From NCBI RefSeq assembly GCF_002019735.1, contig NZ_KV917378.1, positions 124,001-188,000 of the forward strand: a DNA stretch of 64,000 nucleotides, in the 5' to 3' direction. Below the pieces are notes generated by a model. The model did no database searches. It saw nothing but the letters and a program-made list of their open reading frames with translations, and had not been told where the DNA came from. Source of the DNA: Salipaludibacillus agaradhaerens. GTDB lineage: Bacteria; Bacillota; Bacilli; Bacillales; Salisediminibacteriaceae. A program made the translations under genes and the position numbers. Of this stretch, positions 42,738 to 52,396 are shown piece after piece (positions within the stretch are counted from its first letter, which is position 1; each line of letters begins with the position of its first letter).

Positions 42738-42868
42738 AATTGGAACGAAAGATGGCGACCCCAGTGGGCAGAAGTGATATCTGAAAAGGCCATTCTGACT
42801 GAGCTTTGCAAAGGCAAAATGAGTTAAAGACGATCCCACGGAAAGCGTTCATCTGTAGTGCAAATGAG
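42738..42868. repeat. Degenerate copy of a widespread Bacillaceae intergenic repeat
   Basis: Ends and inner blocks match an element I recall from many bacilli: TTGGAACGAAAG, GGCGACCCCAGTGGG near the left end, and CCCACGGAAAGCG with CTGTAGTGCAAAT near the right end. GTGGG (42764-42768) can pair with CCCAC (42835-42839). The middle is diverged. No credible gene lies here; a 66-codon frame on the - strand has no ribosome site. Recognition is from memory and needs a search. Confidence 0.65.
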
Positions 42869-42949
42869 TCATAACGTTCCGAAATAACGATACAACCATG
42901 ATTTATGAAATCGATTCACTTAATATGATATTAGAATATCCATATTCTT

Positions 42950-42985
42950 AATAGGGAAATGATGATATTATGAACTTTCCCTATT
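42950..42985. repeat. Perfect inverted repeat upstream of yloC
   Basis: AATAGGGAAA (42950-42959) and TTTCCCTATT (42976-42985) form a ten-pair stem with a 16-base loop. It has no T run on the + strand. It overlaps a candidate - strand promoter. It may be an operator or a transcript structure. Confidence 0.5.
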
Positions 42986-43010
42986 ATAGCAAAAAAACTT
43001 TTTTGAACAA
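42983..43010 (-). promoter_or_regulatory. Candidate - strand promoter in the rqcH-yloC gap
   Basis: Read on the - strand: TTGTTC, 16-base spacer, TATAAT. It would give a transcript toward rqcH with a leader of about 620 bases that includes the dispersed repeat. Confidence 0.35.
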
Positions 43011-43107
43011 GTCTAATAAGTACATGAAGAAAATGCTAGGATATTAGTGAAGGACAAATTTGAAGATTCTTTACTCCCCTTGTTGTAAAGATAAAAATTG
43101 TTTAGAA

Positions 43108-43113
43108 TATAAT
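43108..43113 (+). promoter_or_regulatory. -10 box of a possible yloC promoter
   Basis: A perfect TATAAT 17 bases before the yloC ATG; the -35 is poor. A start near 43120 supports the ATG at 43130. Confidence 0.3.
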
Positions 43114-43129
43114 TGTGGATGTGATAGAA

Positions 43130-44011
43130 ATGGTTATGAGTATGACAGGATATGGACGATCTCAAAAGGAAAATGAACATTCTCGACTTACAGTAGAAAT
43201 GAGAGCTGTAAATCACCGTTTTTGCGAGATTAACATTCGTATGCCTAGGCAGTTGTTTTTCTTAGAGGATCGTATGAAAAAATGTATTTCTCGCTATGTG
43301 AACCGAGGAAAAATAGACGTTTTTTTAAATTTGCAAGGTGAGGGCACGATGAAGCGCTCTCTTAATGTGGATTGGAATTTGTTTCACGAATACTATCAGT
43401 TATACGAAGAAATGGCAGAAATGACTGTCTCTTCAGAGGCATTCCCACTTGATAAGTTGTTAATACATGAAGATGTGGTGTCTGTTCAAGAGTCTGATGA
43501 AGTGCCGGAAGATTTAGAAAGTATGGTGTTACAAACTGTAGAAGAAGCTGCTCAGCAACTTGCTAAGATGCGTCAACAGGAAGGAAGCGCCTTAACGAAT
43601 GATATGAAAGAGCGTTTACAACGGCTAACTGTCTATGTAAAACAGTTGCGAGATTTGGCTCCAGAAGTTCAAGACCTCTATCGTGATCGGTTAATGAAAA
43701 AGGTAGACGATTTCCTTGCATTACGGGCAGAAATCGATGAAACAAGGCTTCTAACAGAAGTGGCAGTTTATGCTGACAAGTCTGATATTAATGAAGAATT
43801 AACACGGATTGACAGCCACATTACACAATTTAATGATATATTAGAAGAATCTGGTGTGGTAGGGAGGAAGCTCGATTTCCTCGTCCAGGAATTAAACAGA
43901 GAAGCAAATACAATTGGTTCGAAGGCGAATCATTTAGAGATCAGTCAAATTGTTGTTAATATTAAAGCAGAACTAGAAAAAATACGCGAGCAAGTTCAAA
44001 ATGTGGAATAG
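43130..44011 (+). CDS. yloC: YicC-family endoribonuclease YloC
   Basis: Member of the YicC/YloC family, recently recognised as endoribonucleases. N-terminal MSMTGYGRS, AVNHRFCEINIRMPRQL and RGKIDVF, and C-terminal KLDFLVQELNREANTIGSKANH with an E-rich end are diagnostic. 293 residues from the ATG at 43130. The ribosome site is weak (GGATGTG). The remA, gmk, rpoZ block follows, as in B. subtilis, where yloB lies before yloC; yloB is absent here. Confidence 0.93.
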   Translation: MVMSMTGYGRSQKENEHSRLTVEMRAVNHRFCEINIRMPRQLFFLEDRMKKCISRYVNRGKIDVFLNLQGEGTMKRSLNVDWNLFHEYYQLYEEMAEMTVSSEAFPLDKLLIHEDVVSVQESDEVPEDLESMVLQTVEEAAQQLAKMRQQEGSALTNDMKERLQRLTVYVKQLRDLAPEVQDLYRDRLMKKVDDFLALRAEIDETRLLTEVAVYADKSDINEELTRIDSHITQFNDILEESGVVGRKLDFLVQELNREANTIGSKANHLEISQIVVNIKAELEKIREQVQNVE

Positions 44012-44072
44012 ATCTCACATATGGCTTTAAAGATATCGTTTATTATTTAACTAATAGATAGGAGAATGACAC

Positions 44073-44336
44073 TTGGATATTAAACTTATTAATATTGGAT
44101 TTGGGAATATCGTTTCAGCAAATCGTATTATTTCAATTGTTAGTCCGGAATCAGCCCCTATTAAACGTATTATTTCAGATGCTAGGGATCGCAACATGCT
44201 CGTTGATGCTACATATGGACGACGAACGAGAGCTGTCATCATTGCAGATAGCGACCACGTTATTTTATCAGCTGTTCAGCCAGAAACAGTGGCGCAAAGA
44301 GTTATCTCAAGTAAAGATGATGAATCAGATGAGTAA
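44073..44336 (+). CDS. remA: Biofilm matrix regulator RemA (DUF370)
   Basis: DNA-binding regulator that activates extracellular matrix genes in B. subtilis by forming ring-like oligomers. The 87-residue sequence [31 protein letters not shown]..., with [24 protein letters not shown], is highly conserved. TTG start with AGGAGA upstream. The gene is found between yloC and gmk in bacilli. Confidence 0.95.
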   Translation: MDIKLINIGFGNIVSANRIISIVSPESAPIKRIISDARDRNMLVDATYGRRTRAVIIADSDHVILSAVQPETVAQRVISSKDDESDE

Positions 44337-44487
44337 CAGGCTTCCATTTTGACCATTTAATAGTTACTAACTATTACGCCATCGGTGTCCCGGTGGCTTT
44401 CCAAATGTACTAAAATTGGAACGTATAGTACCGTCGTAGACCAAAACATGCTAGAATAAAGAAATCAACGAAAGCTGGAGGTTGTTT

Positions 44488-45099
44488 ATGAAAAGGGAAA
44501 AAGGACTCCTCATCGTCCTCTCTGGACCATCTGGGGTTGGGAAAGGGACAGTTTGTGGGGCGTTGAGAAAACACGATACACACATTCGGTACTCAGTATC
44601 TGCTACAACGAGAAAACCGCGTAAAGGTGAGGTTGAGGGCATCAACTACTTCTTTAAGGAAAAGCAGGAGTTTGAACGAATGATTGCAGAAAATGAGTTG
44701 CTTGAATATGCTCAATATGTGGACAACTATTATGGCACACCGAGGCAATATGTTGAGGAAACCATTGCAGCCGGGCACGATGTTATTTTAGAAATTGAAG
44801 TACAAGGGGCTTTACAAGTTAAGAAGACGTTTCCTGAGGGAGTTTTTATTTTCCTTATGCCACCTAGTCTTAAAGAACTGCGAAGCCGCATTGAAAGTAG
44901 AGGAACAGAATCCAAAGACCTTATTGACAGCCGTATGACAGTGGCAAAAGATGAGATTGAATTAATGGATAAATATGACTATGTGGTTGAAAATGATGAG
45001 GTTGAATCTGCGGTTGAGCGGATAAAATCTATTGTAACGGCCGAGAATTGTAGAAAAGAGCGTCTTATCCATCTGTATAAAGAACTAGTTGAGGAGTGA
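44488..45099 (+). CDS. gmk: Guanylate kinase
   Basis: Phosphorylates GMP to GDP. P-loop [10 protein letters not shown] at about 11-20, GMP-binding [22 protein letters not shown], then [11 protein letters not shown] and IFLMPPS. 203 residues. The ATG at 44488 follows GGAGGT; a TTG two codons earlier lies on the ribosome site. rpoZ follows immediately. Confidence 0.98.
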   Translation: MKREKGLLIVLSGPSGVGKGTVCGALRKHDTHIRYSVSATTRKPRKGEVEGINYFFKEKQEFERMIAENELLEYAQYVDNYYGTPRQYVEETIAAGHDVILEIEVQGALQVKKTFPEGVFIFLMPPSLKELRSRIESRGTESKDLIDSRMTVAKDEIELMDKYDYVVENDEVESAVERIKSIVTAENCRKERLIHLYKELVEE

Positions 45100-45103
45100 T
45101 TAT

Positions 45104-45325
45104 ATGCTAAAACCATCGATTGATTCATTAATGACGAAAATTAACTCAAAGTACACGCTTGTGACGGTCTCCGCCTATAGAGCGCGACGGTTACGTGAAA
45201 ATCCCGAACTTTTTCAAAAAAGTGAAAAATCCACATCTGTTAATTATGTAGGAATGGCTCTGGAAGAAATTGATTCAGAAAAACTTACTTACGAAGTTCG
45301 CGATAAAGACGAAACAACCTCATAA
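45104..45325 (+). CDS. rpoZ: RNA polymerase omega subunit
   Basis: Small subunit that helps assemble and stabilise RNA polymerase. [20 protein letters not shown] and the helix AYRARRLRE are typical; 73 residues. GAGGAG lies seven bases before the ATG. The terminator stem starts in its last codons. Confidence 0.95.
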   Translation: MLKPSIDSLMTKINSKYTLVTVSAYRARRLRENPELFQKSEKSTSVNYVGMALEEIDSEKLTYEVRDKDETTS

Positions 45326-45340
45326 ACCAGGTTGTTTTTT
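45313..45340 (+). terminator. Terminator overlapping the end of rpoZ
   Basis: AACAACCT, eight-base loop holding the stop codon, AGGTTGTT, TTTT. Confidence 0.75.
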
Positions 45341-45421
45341 CTTTAGTTCAGTTTAAAGTGAAATTATGTCCTTGTTTTGCGAATATTAACATGACTATCC
45401 TATTTCGGAGGCGAACGACTA

Positions 45422-46627
45422 ATGGGTAAAAAGATACTTCTATGTGTGTCAGGTGGTATAGCTGTTTTTAAAGCTGCAGCTTTAACGAGCAAGCTCGTGC
45501 AGGAAGGCTATGAAGTGAAAGTAGCCATGACCTCTTCGGCTCAAGAATTTGTTACCCCCTTAACATTTCAAGCACTTTCAAGGGATCATGTATACACAGA
45601 CACATTTATTGAACCTGATCCAGCAGCGATCGCGCATATTGATATTGCGGATTGGGCAGATCTGGTAGTAGTGGCCCCTGCCACAGCAAATATTATCGGG
45701 AAGTTGGCAAACGGGATTGCAGACGATATGCTGACCACCACATTACTTGCTGTTACTGCCCCCGTCATGATTGCTCCTGCTATGAATGTACATATGTATG
45801 AACACCCTGCTGTTAAAAAAAATATGAGAACACTTGAATCATTTGGTTACCAATTTATTGAGCCAGATGAAGGCTATTTAGCGTGTGGCTATACAGGGAA
45901 AGGGCGTATGGCAGAACCAGAAGATTTACTGTCGATGGTCAATCATCATTTTATTAAAAAAGCGAATCTAGCATGGCAAGATAAAAATGTTGTTGTGACG
46001 GCAGGACCTACACAAGAAGTGATCGATCCTGTACGTTTTTTCTCAAACCGTTCATCGGGGAAAATGGGCTATGCAATTGCAGAAATGGCTGCTGCTAGAG
46101 GAGCGCAGGTCACCCTCATAAGCGGGCCAGTCTCGCTCCCAATGCCACACGGCGTCAAACGTGTTTCCGTTCATAATGCAGCAGAAATGTTCTCAGCAGT
46201 TAATGACGTTTTTGAGCATGCTGATGTCATTATAAAAGCTGCAGCAGTAGCCGATTATAAACCTAAAGAAACCTTTGATCAAAAGGTTAAGAAATCGACG
46301 GGTGATCTCATGATCACGATGGAACGAACCGAAGATATTCTTAAATCATTGGGGGAGAAAAAATCACATCAAATTCTTGTTGGATTTGCAGCAGAATCTG
46401 AGAACATCGAAGCTTATGCAAAAAAGAAATTAGCTACTAAAAACTTAGATGTGATAGCTGCTAATTCGATTGTTAAAGAAGGGTCTGGTTTCCAAGGAGA
46501 TACTAATGAACTCGTCCTTTATTTTAAAAATGGTCGTGAGGTATCTATTCCGTTAACAACAAAAGTAGCGGCGGCAAATCAATTGCTTGATGCGATCAAA
46601 CCGCTATTAGGAGAACATATTAAATGA
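45422..46627 (+). CDS. coaBC: Bifunctional CoaBC (phosphopantothenoylcysteine synthetase/decarboxylase)
   Basis: Carries out two steps of coenzyme A synthesis: ligation of cysteine to 4'-phosphopantothenate (CTP) and FMN-dependent decarboxylation. The CoaC flavoprotein domain (1-190) has GGIAVFKAA, PATANIIGKLANGIADDML, PAMNVHMYEHP and the ACGYTGKGRM catalytic stretch. The CoaB domain (from about 190) has VVTAGPTQEVIDPVRFFSNRSSGKMGYAIA and AAAVADYKPK. 401 residues. Overlaps priA by four bases. Confidence 0.97.
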   Translation: MGKKILLCVSGGIAVFKAAALTSKLVQEGYEVKVAMTSSAQEFVTPLTFQALSRDHVYTDTFIEPDPAAIAHIDIADWADLVVVAPATANIIGKLANGIADDMLTTTLLAVTAPVMIAPAMNVHMYEHPAVKKNMRTLESFGYQFIEPDEGYLACGYTGKGRMAEPEDLLSMVNHHFIKKANLAWQDKNVVVTAGPTQEVIDPVRFFSNRSSGKMGYAIAEMAAARGAQVTLISGPVSLPMPHGVKRVSVHNAAEMFSAVNDVFEHADVIIKAAAVADYKPKETFDQKVKKSTGDLMITMERTEDILKSLGEKKSHQILVGFAAESENIEAYAKKKLATKNLDVIAANSIVKEGSGFQGDTNELVLYFKNGREVSIPLTTKVAAANQLLDAIKPLLGEHIK

Positions 46628-49059
46628 TTGCGAAAGTAATTGTTGATGTGGCAGTTAATCAAACGGATCGTGCATTTGATTATATCGTTCCAGTAGAATT
46701 TCAAGAAGCAATCATGCCTGGAGCTAGGGTAACGGTCTCGTTTGGGCCGAGAAAAGTACAAGGATTTGTTGTCTCGCTTGATTCTACAAGCGATTACGAT
46801 GCAACAAAATTAAAGCCATTGTATGACTTAATTGATTTAAAACCCCCGCTAACGAAAGAGTTGCTTAATTTAGCTAGTTGGCTAAAAGACGAAACACTTT
46901 CTTTTCATATTTCTGTCTTAAAATCGATGCTTCCGGCTGCTATGAGAGCTAAATATCATAAAACATTGACACTATCTGAGGCCCGAAAAAGTGAGCTTCC
47001 TCCTGGTTTGCAATCATATTTTATTAAAAGCAATGTGATAGAAAGTTGGGAAGACTGGCGGAAATCGGCATCTGAACATGAAAAAAAATTAATGATGTCA
47101 GCTGTTAAAGAAGACGTTGTCCTTGTGACAAATCGTGTGAAAACAAATGAAACTAAAAAGACGCAAAGCGTCATAAAATTAGCTGTTAACAAAGAAGAGC
47201 TGCAAACAGCGATTGATCACTTGTCAGCGAATGCCTCTAAGCAAAGGCAAGTGCTAGAATACTTATATGAATTTATCTCTGAAGGTGAATGGCTTCCTGT
47301 CAGTGAACTAGCTACAAAAACGAATGTGACACGTCAGACGATTTTGCAATTAGTTAAAAAACAGTTCCTGATTAAAAAGGACATCATCATTTCTCGTGAT
47401 CCGTATGCAGATCGTGATTTTGCACGTAGCAATCCTCTTCCTTTAACCTCGGAGCAAGAAACTGCTCTTATGCCTATTAGTGAAATGATTAAGACAGGTA
47501 AGCACGCAACTTTTTTACTTAGAGGTGTTACTGGGAGCGGGAAGACAGAAGTTTATTTACAAGCGATTGATCGTGTTCTTAAGCAGGGGAAAGAGGCAAT
47601 CGTTCTCGTGCCGGAAATTTCATTAACCCCGCAAATGGTGACACGTTTCAAAGAAAGGTTCGGCTCAAGAGTTGCTGTTTTACACAGCGCTCTCTCTAAA
47701 GGAGAGAAGTACGATGAGTGGCTGAAAATTCGAGAAGGAAAAGTAGACGTGGCAGTTGGAGCTCGTTCAGCAATTTTTGCACCTTTTGAAAACCTTGGCA
47801 TTATCATCATTGATGAAGAGCATGAGACGAGTTATAAACAAGAAGAAACGCCAAGATATCATGCGCGACAGGTGGCAATAAAACGTGGTGAACTCTATCA
47901 GTGCCCTGTTATTTTAGGCAGTGCAACGCCCTCTTTAGAAAGTTATGCTCGCGCTAAGAAAGGTGTTTATCAGTTAATCTCCATGGAGCACCGAGTGAAC
48001 AATGTACAAATGCCAGAAGTAACATTAATCGATATGCGAGAAGAATTACGAAATGGTAATCGCTCCATGTTTTCTAATCAGCTTCTTGAGGGAATTCAAA
48101 CACGTCTTTCGAGAAAAGAGCAGATCGTGCTCTTTTTAAACAGAAGAGGTTATGCCACCTTTGTAATGTGTAGGGATTGCGGTTATGTAGCACAATGTCC
48201 CCACTGCGATATCTCCCTAACTTATCACCGAACTAGTCAATCGATTCAATGCCATTACTGCGGACATTCCGAGACCATTCCAGGAGTATGCCCTGAATGT
48301 GCCAGTGATTCTATTCGATTTTTTGGAACGGGTACGCAAAAAGTAGAAGAAGAGCTTATGAAGCTTTTCCCCGATTGTCGGGTCGTAAGAATGGATGTTG
48401 ATACGACGAGAAGAAAAGGGGCACATGAGAAGTTATTAACGACCTTTGGTGAAGGGAAAGCAGACATTCTTCTCGGGACACAAATGATTGCAAAAGGATT
48501 AGATTTCCCTAATATTACACTTGTAGGTGTGCTTGCAGCAGATTCCATGCTTCACCTTCCTGATTTTCGATCAGCTGAACGCACGTTTCAACTACTGACT
48601 CAAGTAAGTGGGCGAGCAGGTCGCCATGAGAAAAAAGGTGAGGTAATGGTTCAGACATATACACCTGACCATTATAGTATTCTTGATGTTAAGCAGCATG
48701 ACTACTTATCCTTTTTTGAAAAAGAAATGGTCGTTCGAAAGCAAGGTGGATATCCGCCTTATTACTATCTCGTTCTTATACATGTAAGTGAAGAACGTTT
48801 AGATAAGGTCATCGCTATTACAGAAAAAATCACATCATTTTTAAAGCGTGAACTGTCAGAAAATACGTCAGTGTACGGACCAGTTGCTTCAGCAATTCCC
48901 CGTATCAAAGATAGATACCGTTACCAATGTATGGTAAAATATAAAGTTGAGCCAAAATTAACACATGTCTTGCAAGAAATCATGAAAACTTACCAAGGAG
49001 AGATGGCACGAACGAGTTTAACCATTACAATCGATACAAATCCTTATATGATGTTATAA
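46624..49059 (+). CDS. priA: Primosomal protein N' (replication restart helicase PriA)
   Basis: 3'-5' DNA helicase that reloads the replisome at stalled forks. N-terminal fork-binding domain, then helicase domain with Walker A GVTGSGKTE (about 301-309), DEEH, and a zinc-binding insertion with paired cysteines (CRDCGYVAQCPHC and CHYCGHSETIPGVCPEC). C-terminal helicase motifs include GTQMIAKGLDFPNITLVGV and QVSGRAGRHEKKG. 811 residues, typical for bacilli. In B. subtilis def lies next; here a 193-base gap separates priA from fmt. Confidence 0.97.
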   Translation: MIAKVIVDVAVNQTDRAFDYIVPVEFQEAIMPGARVTVSFGPRKVQGFVVSLDSTSDYDATKLKPLYDLIDLKPPLTKELLNLASWLKDETLSFHISVLKSMLPAAMRAKYHKTLTLSEARKSELPPGLQSYFIKSNVIESWEDWRKSASEHEKKLMMSAVKEDVVLVTNRVKTNETKKTQSVIKLAVNKEELQTAIDHLSANASKQRQVLEYLYEFISEGEWLPVSELATKTNVTRQTILQLVKKQFLIKKDIIISRDPYADRDFARSNPLPLTSEQETALMPISEMIKTGKHATFLLRGVTGSGKTEVYLQAIDRVLKQGKEAIVLVPEISLTPQMVTRFKERFGSRVAVLHSALSKGEKYDEWLKIREGKVDVAVGARSAIFAPFENLGIIIIDEEHETSYKQEETPRYHARQVAIKRGELYQCPVILGSATPSLESYARAKKGVYQLISMEHRVNNVQMPEVTLIDMREELRNGNRSMFSNQLLEGIQTRLSRKEQIVLFLNRRGYATFVMCRDCGYVAQCPHCDISLTYHRTSQSIQCHYCGHSETIPGVCPECASDSIRFFGTGTQKVEEELMKLFPDCRVVRMDVDTTRRKGAHEKLLTTFGEGKADILLGTQMIAKGLDFPNITLVGVLAADSMLHLPDFRSAERTFQLLTQVSGRAGRHEKKGEVMVQTYTPDHYSILDVKQHDYLSFFEKEMVVRKQGGYPPYYYLVLIHVSEERLDKVIAITEKITSFLKRELSENTSVYGPVASAIPRIKDRYRYQCMVKYKVEPKLTHVLQEIMKTYQGEMARTSLTITIDTNPYMML

Positions 49060-49252
49060 CGTTTAGAGAGAGGTTGTTAAGAGCAATCACTATCTGTGTT
49101 GGGGATAGATCATGATGGAGGAGCCATAAGTTACGACATGATAAATAGTGGGGGACTTGCTTACGACCTTTAAAAGTTTAAAAAAACAGATTGGGTGTCG
49201 TTTAAAAATCTTATCCTCATCTTATAAACGATAGTTAAGGAGAGAAGCGATC

Positions 49253-50188
49253 ATGAAAATTGTATTTATGGGGACACCAGACTTTGCTGTACCTGTATTA
49301 GAAGGAATTGTTAGAGAAGGGTATGACGTTAAACTAGTGGTTACTCAGCCGGATCGTCCAAAGGGACGTAAGCAGGTACTGACACCACCACCAGTAAAAC
49401 AAGCTGCTCAAGAATTAAAGATTCCTGTTTTCCAACCTGAAAAAATAAAAGTGGAATGGGAAAAAGTAAAAGAAGTCGCACCTGATATTATTATTACCGC
49501 AGCTTTCGGACAGATTTTACCGAAGGAATTACTGGATATCCCACCGAAAGGCTGTGTGAATGTCCATGCATCGTTACTTCCTAAATATCGAGGAGGGGCT
49601 CCTATTCACCAAGCCATTATTGATGGCGAGAAGGAAACAGGCGTCACGATCATGTATATGGTGGAGAAACTGGATGCAGGTGATATGATTGTAAGTCGGG
49701 CTATTCCGATTGAAGAAACGGATACAACTGGTACGATGCACGACAAACTAAGTCTCTTAGGTGCTGATTTGCTAAGAAAGACTTTACCTCAGCTTGAGAG
49801 AGATAGTATAACAGCGACACCTCAAGAAGCAGAGATGGCGACGTTTGCTCCTAATATCAAAAAGGAACAAGAGGTCATTAACTGGAACAAACCAGCTAGA
49901 TCTGTGTTTAATCAAGTGAGAGGTTTAAACCCGTGGCCGGTAGCGTATACGATAGCGGGAGGAAAAAGGCTTAAAATTTGGGAAACAAGGGTGTCAGCTG
50001 ATGAAACGGATCAAAGGCCTGGTACAATTATTGAAAAAACACATGAAGACATTAAGGTAGCGTGTGGTGATAATACCGTTTTATCACTCAGAAAAGTTCA
50101 GCCGGCTGGTAAAAAACCAATGGATATAACCACATTTTTAAGAGGAGCTGGAGCTCAATGGGAATGCGGTATGGTGTTAGGAGATTAG
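49253..50188 (+). CDS. fmt: Methionyl-tRNA formyltransferase
   Basis: Formylates Met-tRNA for translation start using 10-formyl-tetrahydrofolate. MKIVFMGTPDFAVPVLEGI and the active-site block HASLLPKYRGGAPIHQAIIDG are diagnostic; the Asn/His/Asp triad lies in CVNVHASLLP and VEKLDAGDM. 311 residues, AAGGAGAG upstream. A deformylase gene should exist elsewhere. Confidence 0.98.
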   Translation: MKIVFMGTPDFAVPVLEGIVREGYDVKLVVTQPDRPKGRKQVLTPPPVKQAAQELKIPVFQPEKIKVEWEKVKEVAPDIIITAAFGQILPKELLDIPPKGCVNVHASLLPKYRGGAPIHQAIIDGEKETGVTIMYMVEKLDAGDMIVSRAIPIEETDTTGTMHDKLSLLGADLLRKTLPQLERDSITATPQEAEMATFAPNIKKEQEVINWNKPARSVFNQVRGLNPWPVAYTIAGGKRLKIWETRVSADETDQRPGTIIEKTHEDIKVACGDNTVLSLRKVQPAGKKPMDITTFLRGAGAQWECGMVLGD

Positions 50189-50192
50189 TGTG

Positions 50193-51554
50193 ATGACAAA
50201 CCAGAAGAAACGTGGGAATGTTCGAGAGGCTGCAGTTGACATATTATTAAAAATTGAAAAAAACCAAGCATACAGTAACTTACTTATCAATGATACAATT
50301 AAAAAGATGACTGTACCAGCAATCGATGTTCCTTTATTAACCGAATTAGTTTACGGAACGGTTCAGTATCAGAAACGACTCGATTTTTATTTACAGGCTT
50401 TTTCAAAGAAACCACTAGTCAAGCTTGATAAGTGGGTGCTCGTGCTTTTGCGCATGACCGTTTATCAACTTGTATTTTTAGACCGCATTCCAGACCATGC
50501 GGCGATAAATGAAGCTGTGGAAATAGCGAAAAGTCGAGGGCACAAAGGGATATCTGGCATGGTGAACGGTTTACTCAGGTCGATGCTACGTGGAGATTTG
50601 CCTGATTATCACCTAATTGAAGATGAAGTGGAAAGGATGGCAGTGGAAACGAGTCATCCAGAGTGGCTGTTAAAACGATGGATAGAGCAATATGGCAAAG
50701 ATAAAGCACGTCAAATTGCAACTGCGAACCTCGCCACTCCAGTGCAATCCGTACGGGTGAATAAAGTACGTATTTCAAAACAAGAGGTTATAGCATTATT
50801 AAAAGAAGACGGTCTAGAAATAGAAGAAAGCGAGCTCATTCCAGAAAGTTTACGTATTAAAAGGGGTTCTGTTGTTAAAACATCAGCCTTTAAACAAGGA
50901 CTGGTGACGATACAGGATGAAGGATCAATGCTTGTGGCAAAAATACTTGCCCCTAACCCAACTGAACGTGTGCTTGATGCTTGTGCTGCTCCTGGTGGGA
51001 AATCCACTCATTTGGCAGAACTAATGAATGACACTGGGGATATTATAAGTGTTGATATACATGCTCATAAAGTAAAATTGATTGAACAGCAAAAAGATCG
51101 TTTACAGTTAAAGGCTATTCAAGGAATGGTTTCAGATGCGAGGGAGCTTAAAGAAAGCTTTCCAAATGAGCAATTTGATAAAATACTTGTGGACGCCCCG
51201 TGTTCTGGTTTAGGTGTTATTCAACGTAAGCCGGATTTGAAGTGGTCCAAACAGTCTGCTGACGTAAATCGTTTAGCTATGATCCAAGATGAAATTTTGG
51301 AAAAAGTATGGCCTTTACTTAAGAAAAATGGTCGTCTCGTCTATAGTACCTGTACAATTGACCAAGAAGAAAACGAAGATGTGGTCGAAAGCTTCGTTAA
51401 ACGTCATCACGATGCTGAATTTGACGATACTTTTTCTGAACGACTACCCGAACTGATTAGAGATCATAAAGAACCGCTAACAGGGATGGTGCGATTATTT
51501 CCAGGTGAATTCGGTACAGATGGTTTTTTCATTTCATCACTTATAAAGAAATAG
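50193..51554 (+). CDS. rsmB: 16S rRNA m5C967 methyltransferase RsmB
   Basis: SAM-dependent RNA methyltransferase. An N-terminal NusB-like helical domain (NVREAAVDILLKIEKNQAYSN, LTELVYGTVQYQKRLDF) precedes a Rossmann methyltransferase domain with SAM-binding LDACAAPGGKSTHLAEL, DAPCSGLGVI and the catalytic STCT motif. About 453 residues; GTG at 50190 and ATG at 50193 are both possible. B. subtilis has rlmN next; it is missing here. Confidence 0.96.
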   Translation: MTNQKKRGNVREAAVDILLKIEKNQAYSNLLINDTIKKMTVPAIDVPLLTELVYGTVQYQKRLDFYLQAFSKKPLVKLDKWVLVLLRMTVYQLVFLDRIPDHAAINEAVEIAKSRGHKGISGMVNGLLRSMLRGDLPDYHLIEDEVERMAVETSHPEWLLKRWIEQYGKDKARQIATANLATPVQSVRVNKVRISKQEVIALLKEDGLEIEESELIPESLRIKRGSVVKTSAFKQGLVTIQDEGSMLVAKILAPNPTERVLDACAAPGGKSTHLAELMNDTGDIISVDIHAHKVKLIEQQKDRLQLKAIQGMVSDARELKESFPNEQFDKILVDAPCSGLGVIQRKPDLKWSKQSADVNRLAMIQDEILEKVWPLLKKNGRLVYSTCTIDQEENEDVVESFVKRHHDAEFDDTFSERLPELIRDHKEPLTGMVRLFPGEFGTDGFFISSLIKK

Positions 51555-51643
51555 CTAAGCGTCAATTCTTTGTGCTGGCTTTTATTATGTGCTAATTTTG
51601 TCTATAGTGGTAGATAGTTAAGAGAAGAAGCGAGGGGATAGAT

Positions 51644-52396
51644 ATGGAAGGTATTTTTCGCACCGACACTGGTAAACTTAGGCCTCATAACGAAGATAGT
51701 GGCGCAGTGAAAGAAAATAATTTTGGACAGCTCTTGGCAATTGTTGCCGATGGTATGGGAGGCCATCAAGCCGGTGATGTGGCAAGCCAGATGGCACGTG
51801 ATAGTATGCTGGCTCATTGGGAGCAAATGACTGAATTTTTATCCCCGGTTCATGCTGAAAAATGGTTACAAGAGACAGTTAGTAAAGTGAATGAAACAAT
51901 TTATATGCATGCACTGGATAACCCTAAGTGTGAAGGAATGGGGACAACTTTAGTAGCAGCAGTATGCTCGAATGAGTTTGTAACTTTTTCAAATGTAGGG
52001 GATTCACGCGTCTATATTTTTGAAGATGACCTTTTAAAACAAATGACTGAAGACCATTCACTTGTAGGGGAACTCGTAAGGTCTGGACAATTGAGTCAGG
52101 AAGAAGCGGATCACCACCCGAGAAAAAATGTCCTCATGCGTGCTTTAGGTACAGATAGAACTATAGAAGTTGACGTGGCAACGGTAAACTGGAAACATAC
52201 TTCTCTGCTCCTTCTCTGTACAGATGGCTTAACAAATATGCTGACAGATAACGATATAATGGCGCATTTATCTCAAGAGACCGACTTATCAACTATTTGT
52301 GATAACTTAATTACCGAGGCCAATAATTCTGGTGGAGAGGATAATATTTCCATCTCATTAGTTCGTCATAATGAGAAGGATGTGACCATTTCATGA
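51644..52396 (+). CDS. prpC: PP2C-type Ser/Thr phosphatase PrpC
   Basis: Metal-dependent phosphatase that counteracts PrkC. Motifs: RPHNEDSG near the start, ADGMGGHQAGDVAS, GMGTTLVAA, NVGDSRVYIF, LLCTDGLTN and GGEDNISISLV, with the metal-binding Asp residues. 250 residues. Overlaps prkC by four bases, as expected for a kinase and phosphatase pair. Confidence 0.97.
   Translation: MEGIFRTDTGKLRPHNEDSGAVKENNFGQLLAIVADGMGGHQAGDVASQMARDSMLAHWEQMTEFLSPVHAEKWLQETVSKVNETIYMHALDNPKCEGMGTTLVAAVCSNEFVTFSNVGDSRVYIFEDDLLKQMTEDHSLVGELVRSGQLSQEEADHHPRKNVLMRALGTDRTIEVDVATVNWKHTSLLLLCTDGLTNMLTDNDIMAHLSQETDLSTICDNLITEANNSGGEDNISISLVRHNEKDVTIS

Noticed and set aside
42652-42852. 66-codon - strand frame in the rqcH-yloC gap
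   Set aside because: No ribosome site, and it falls on a copy of a dispersed repeat; the sequence is low in protein-like features.
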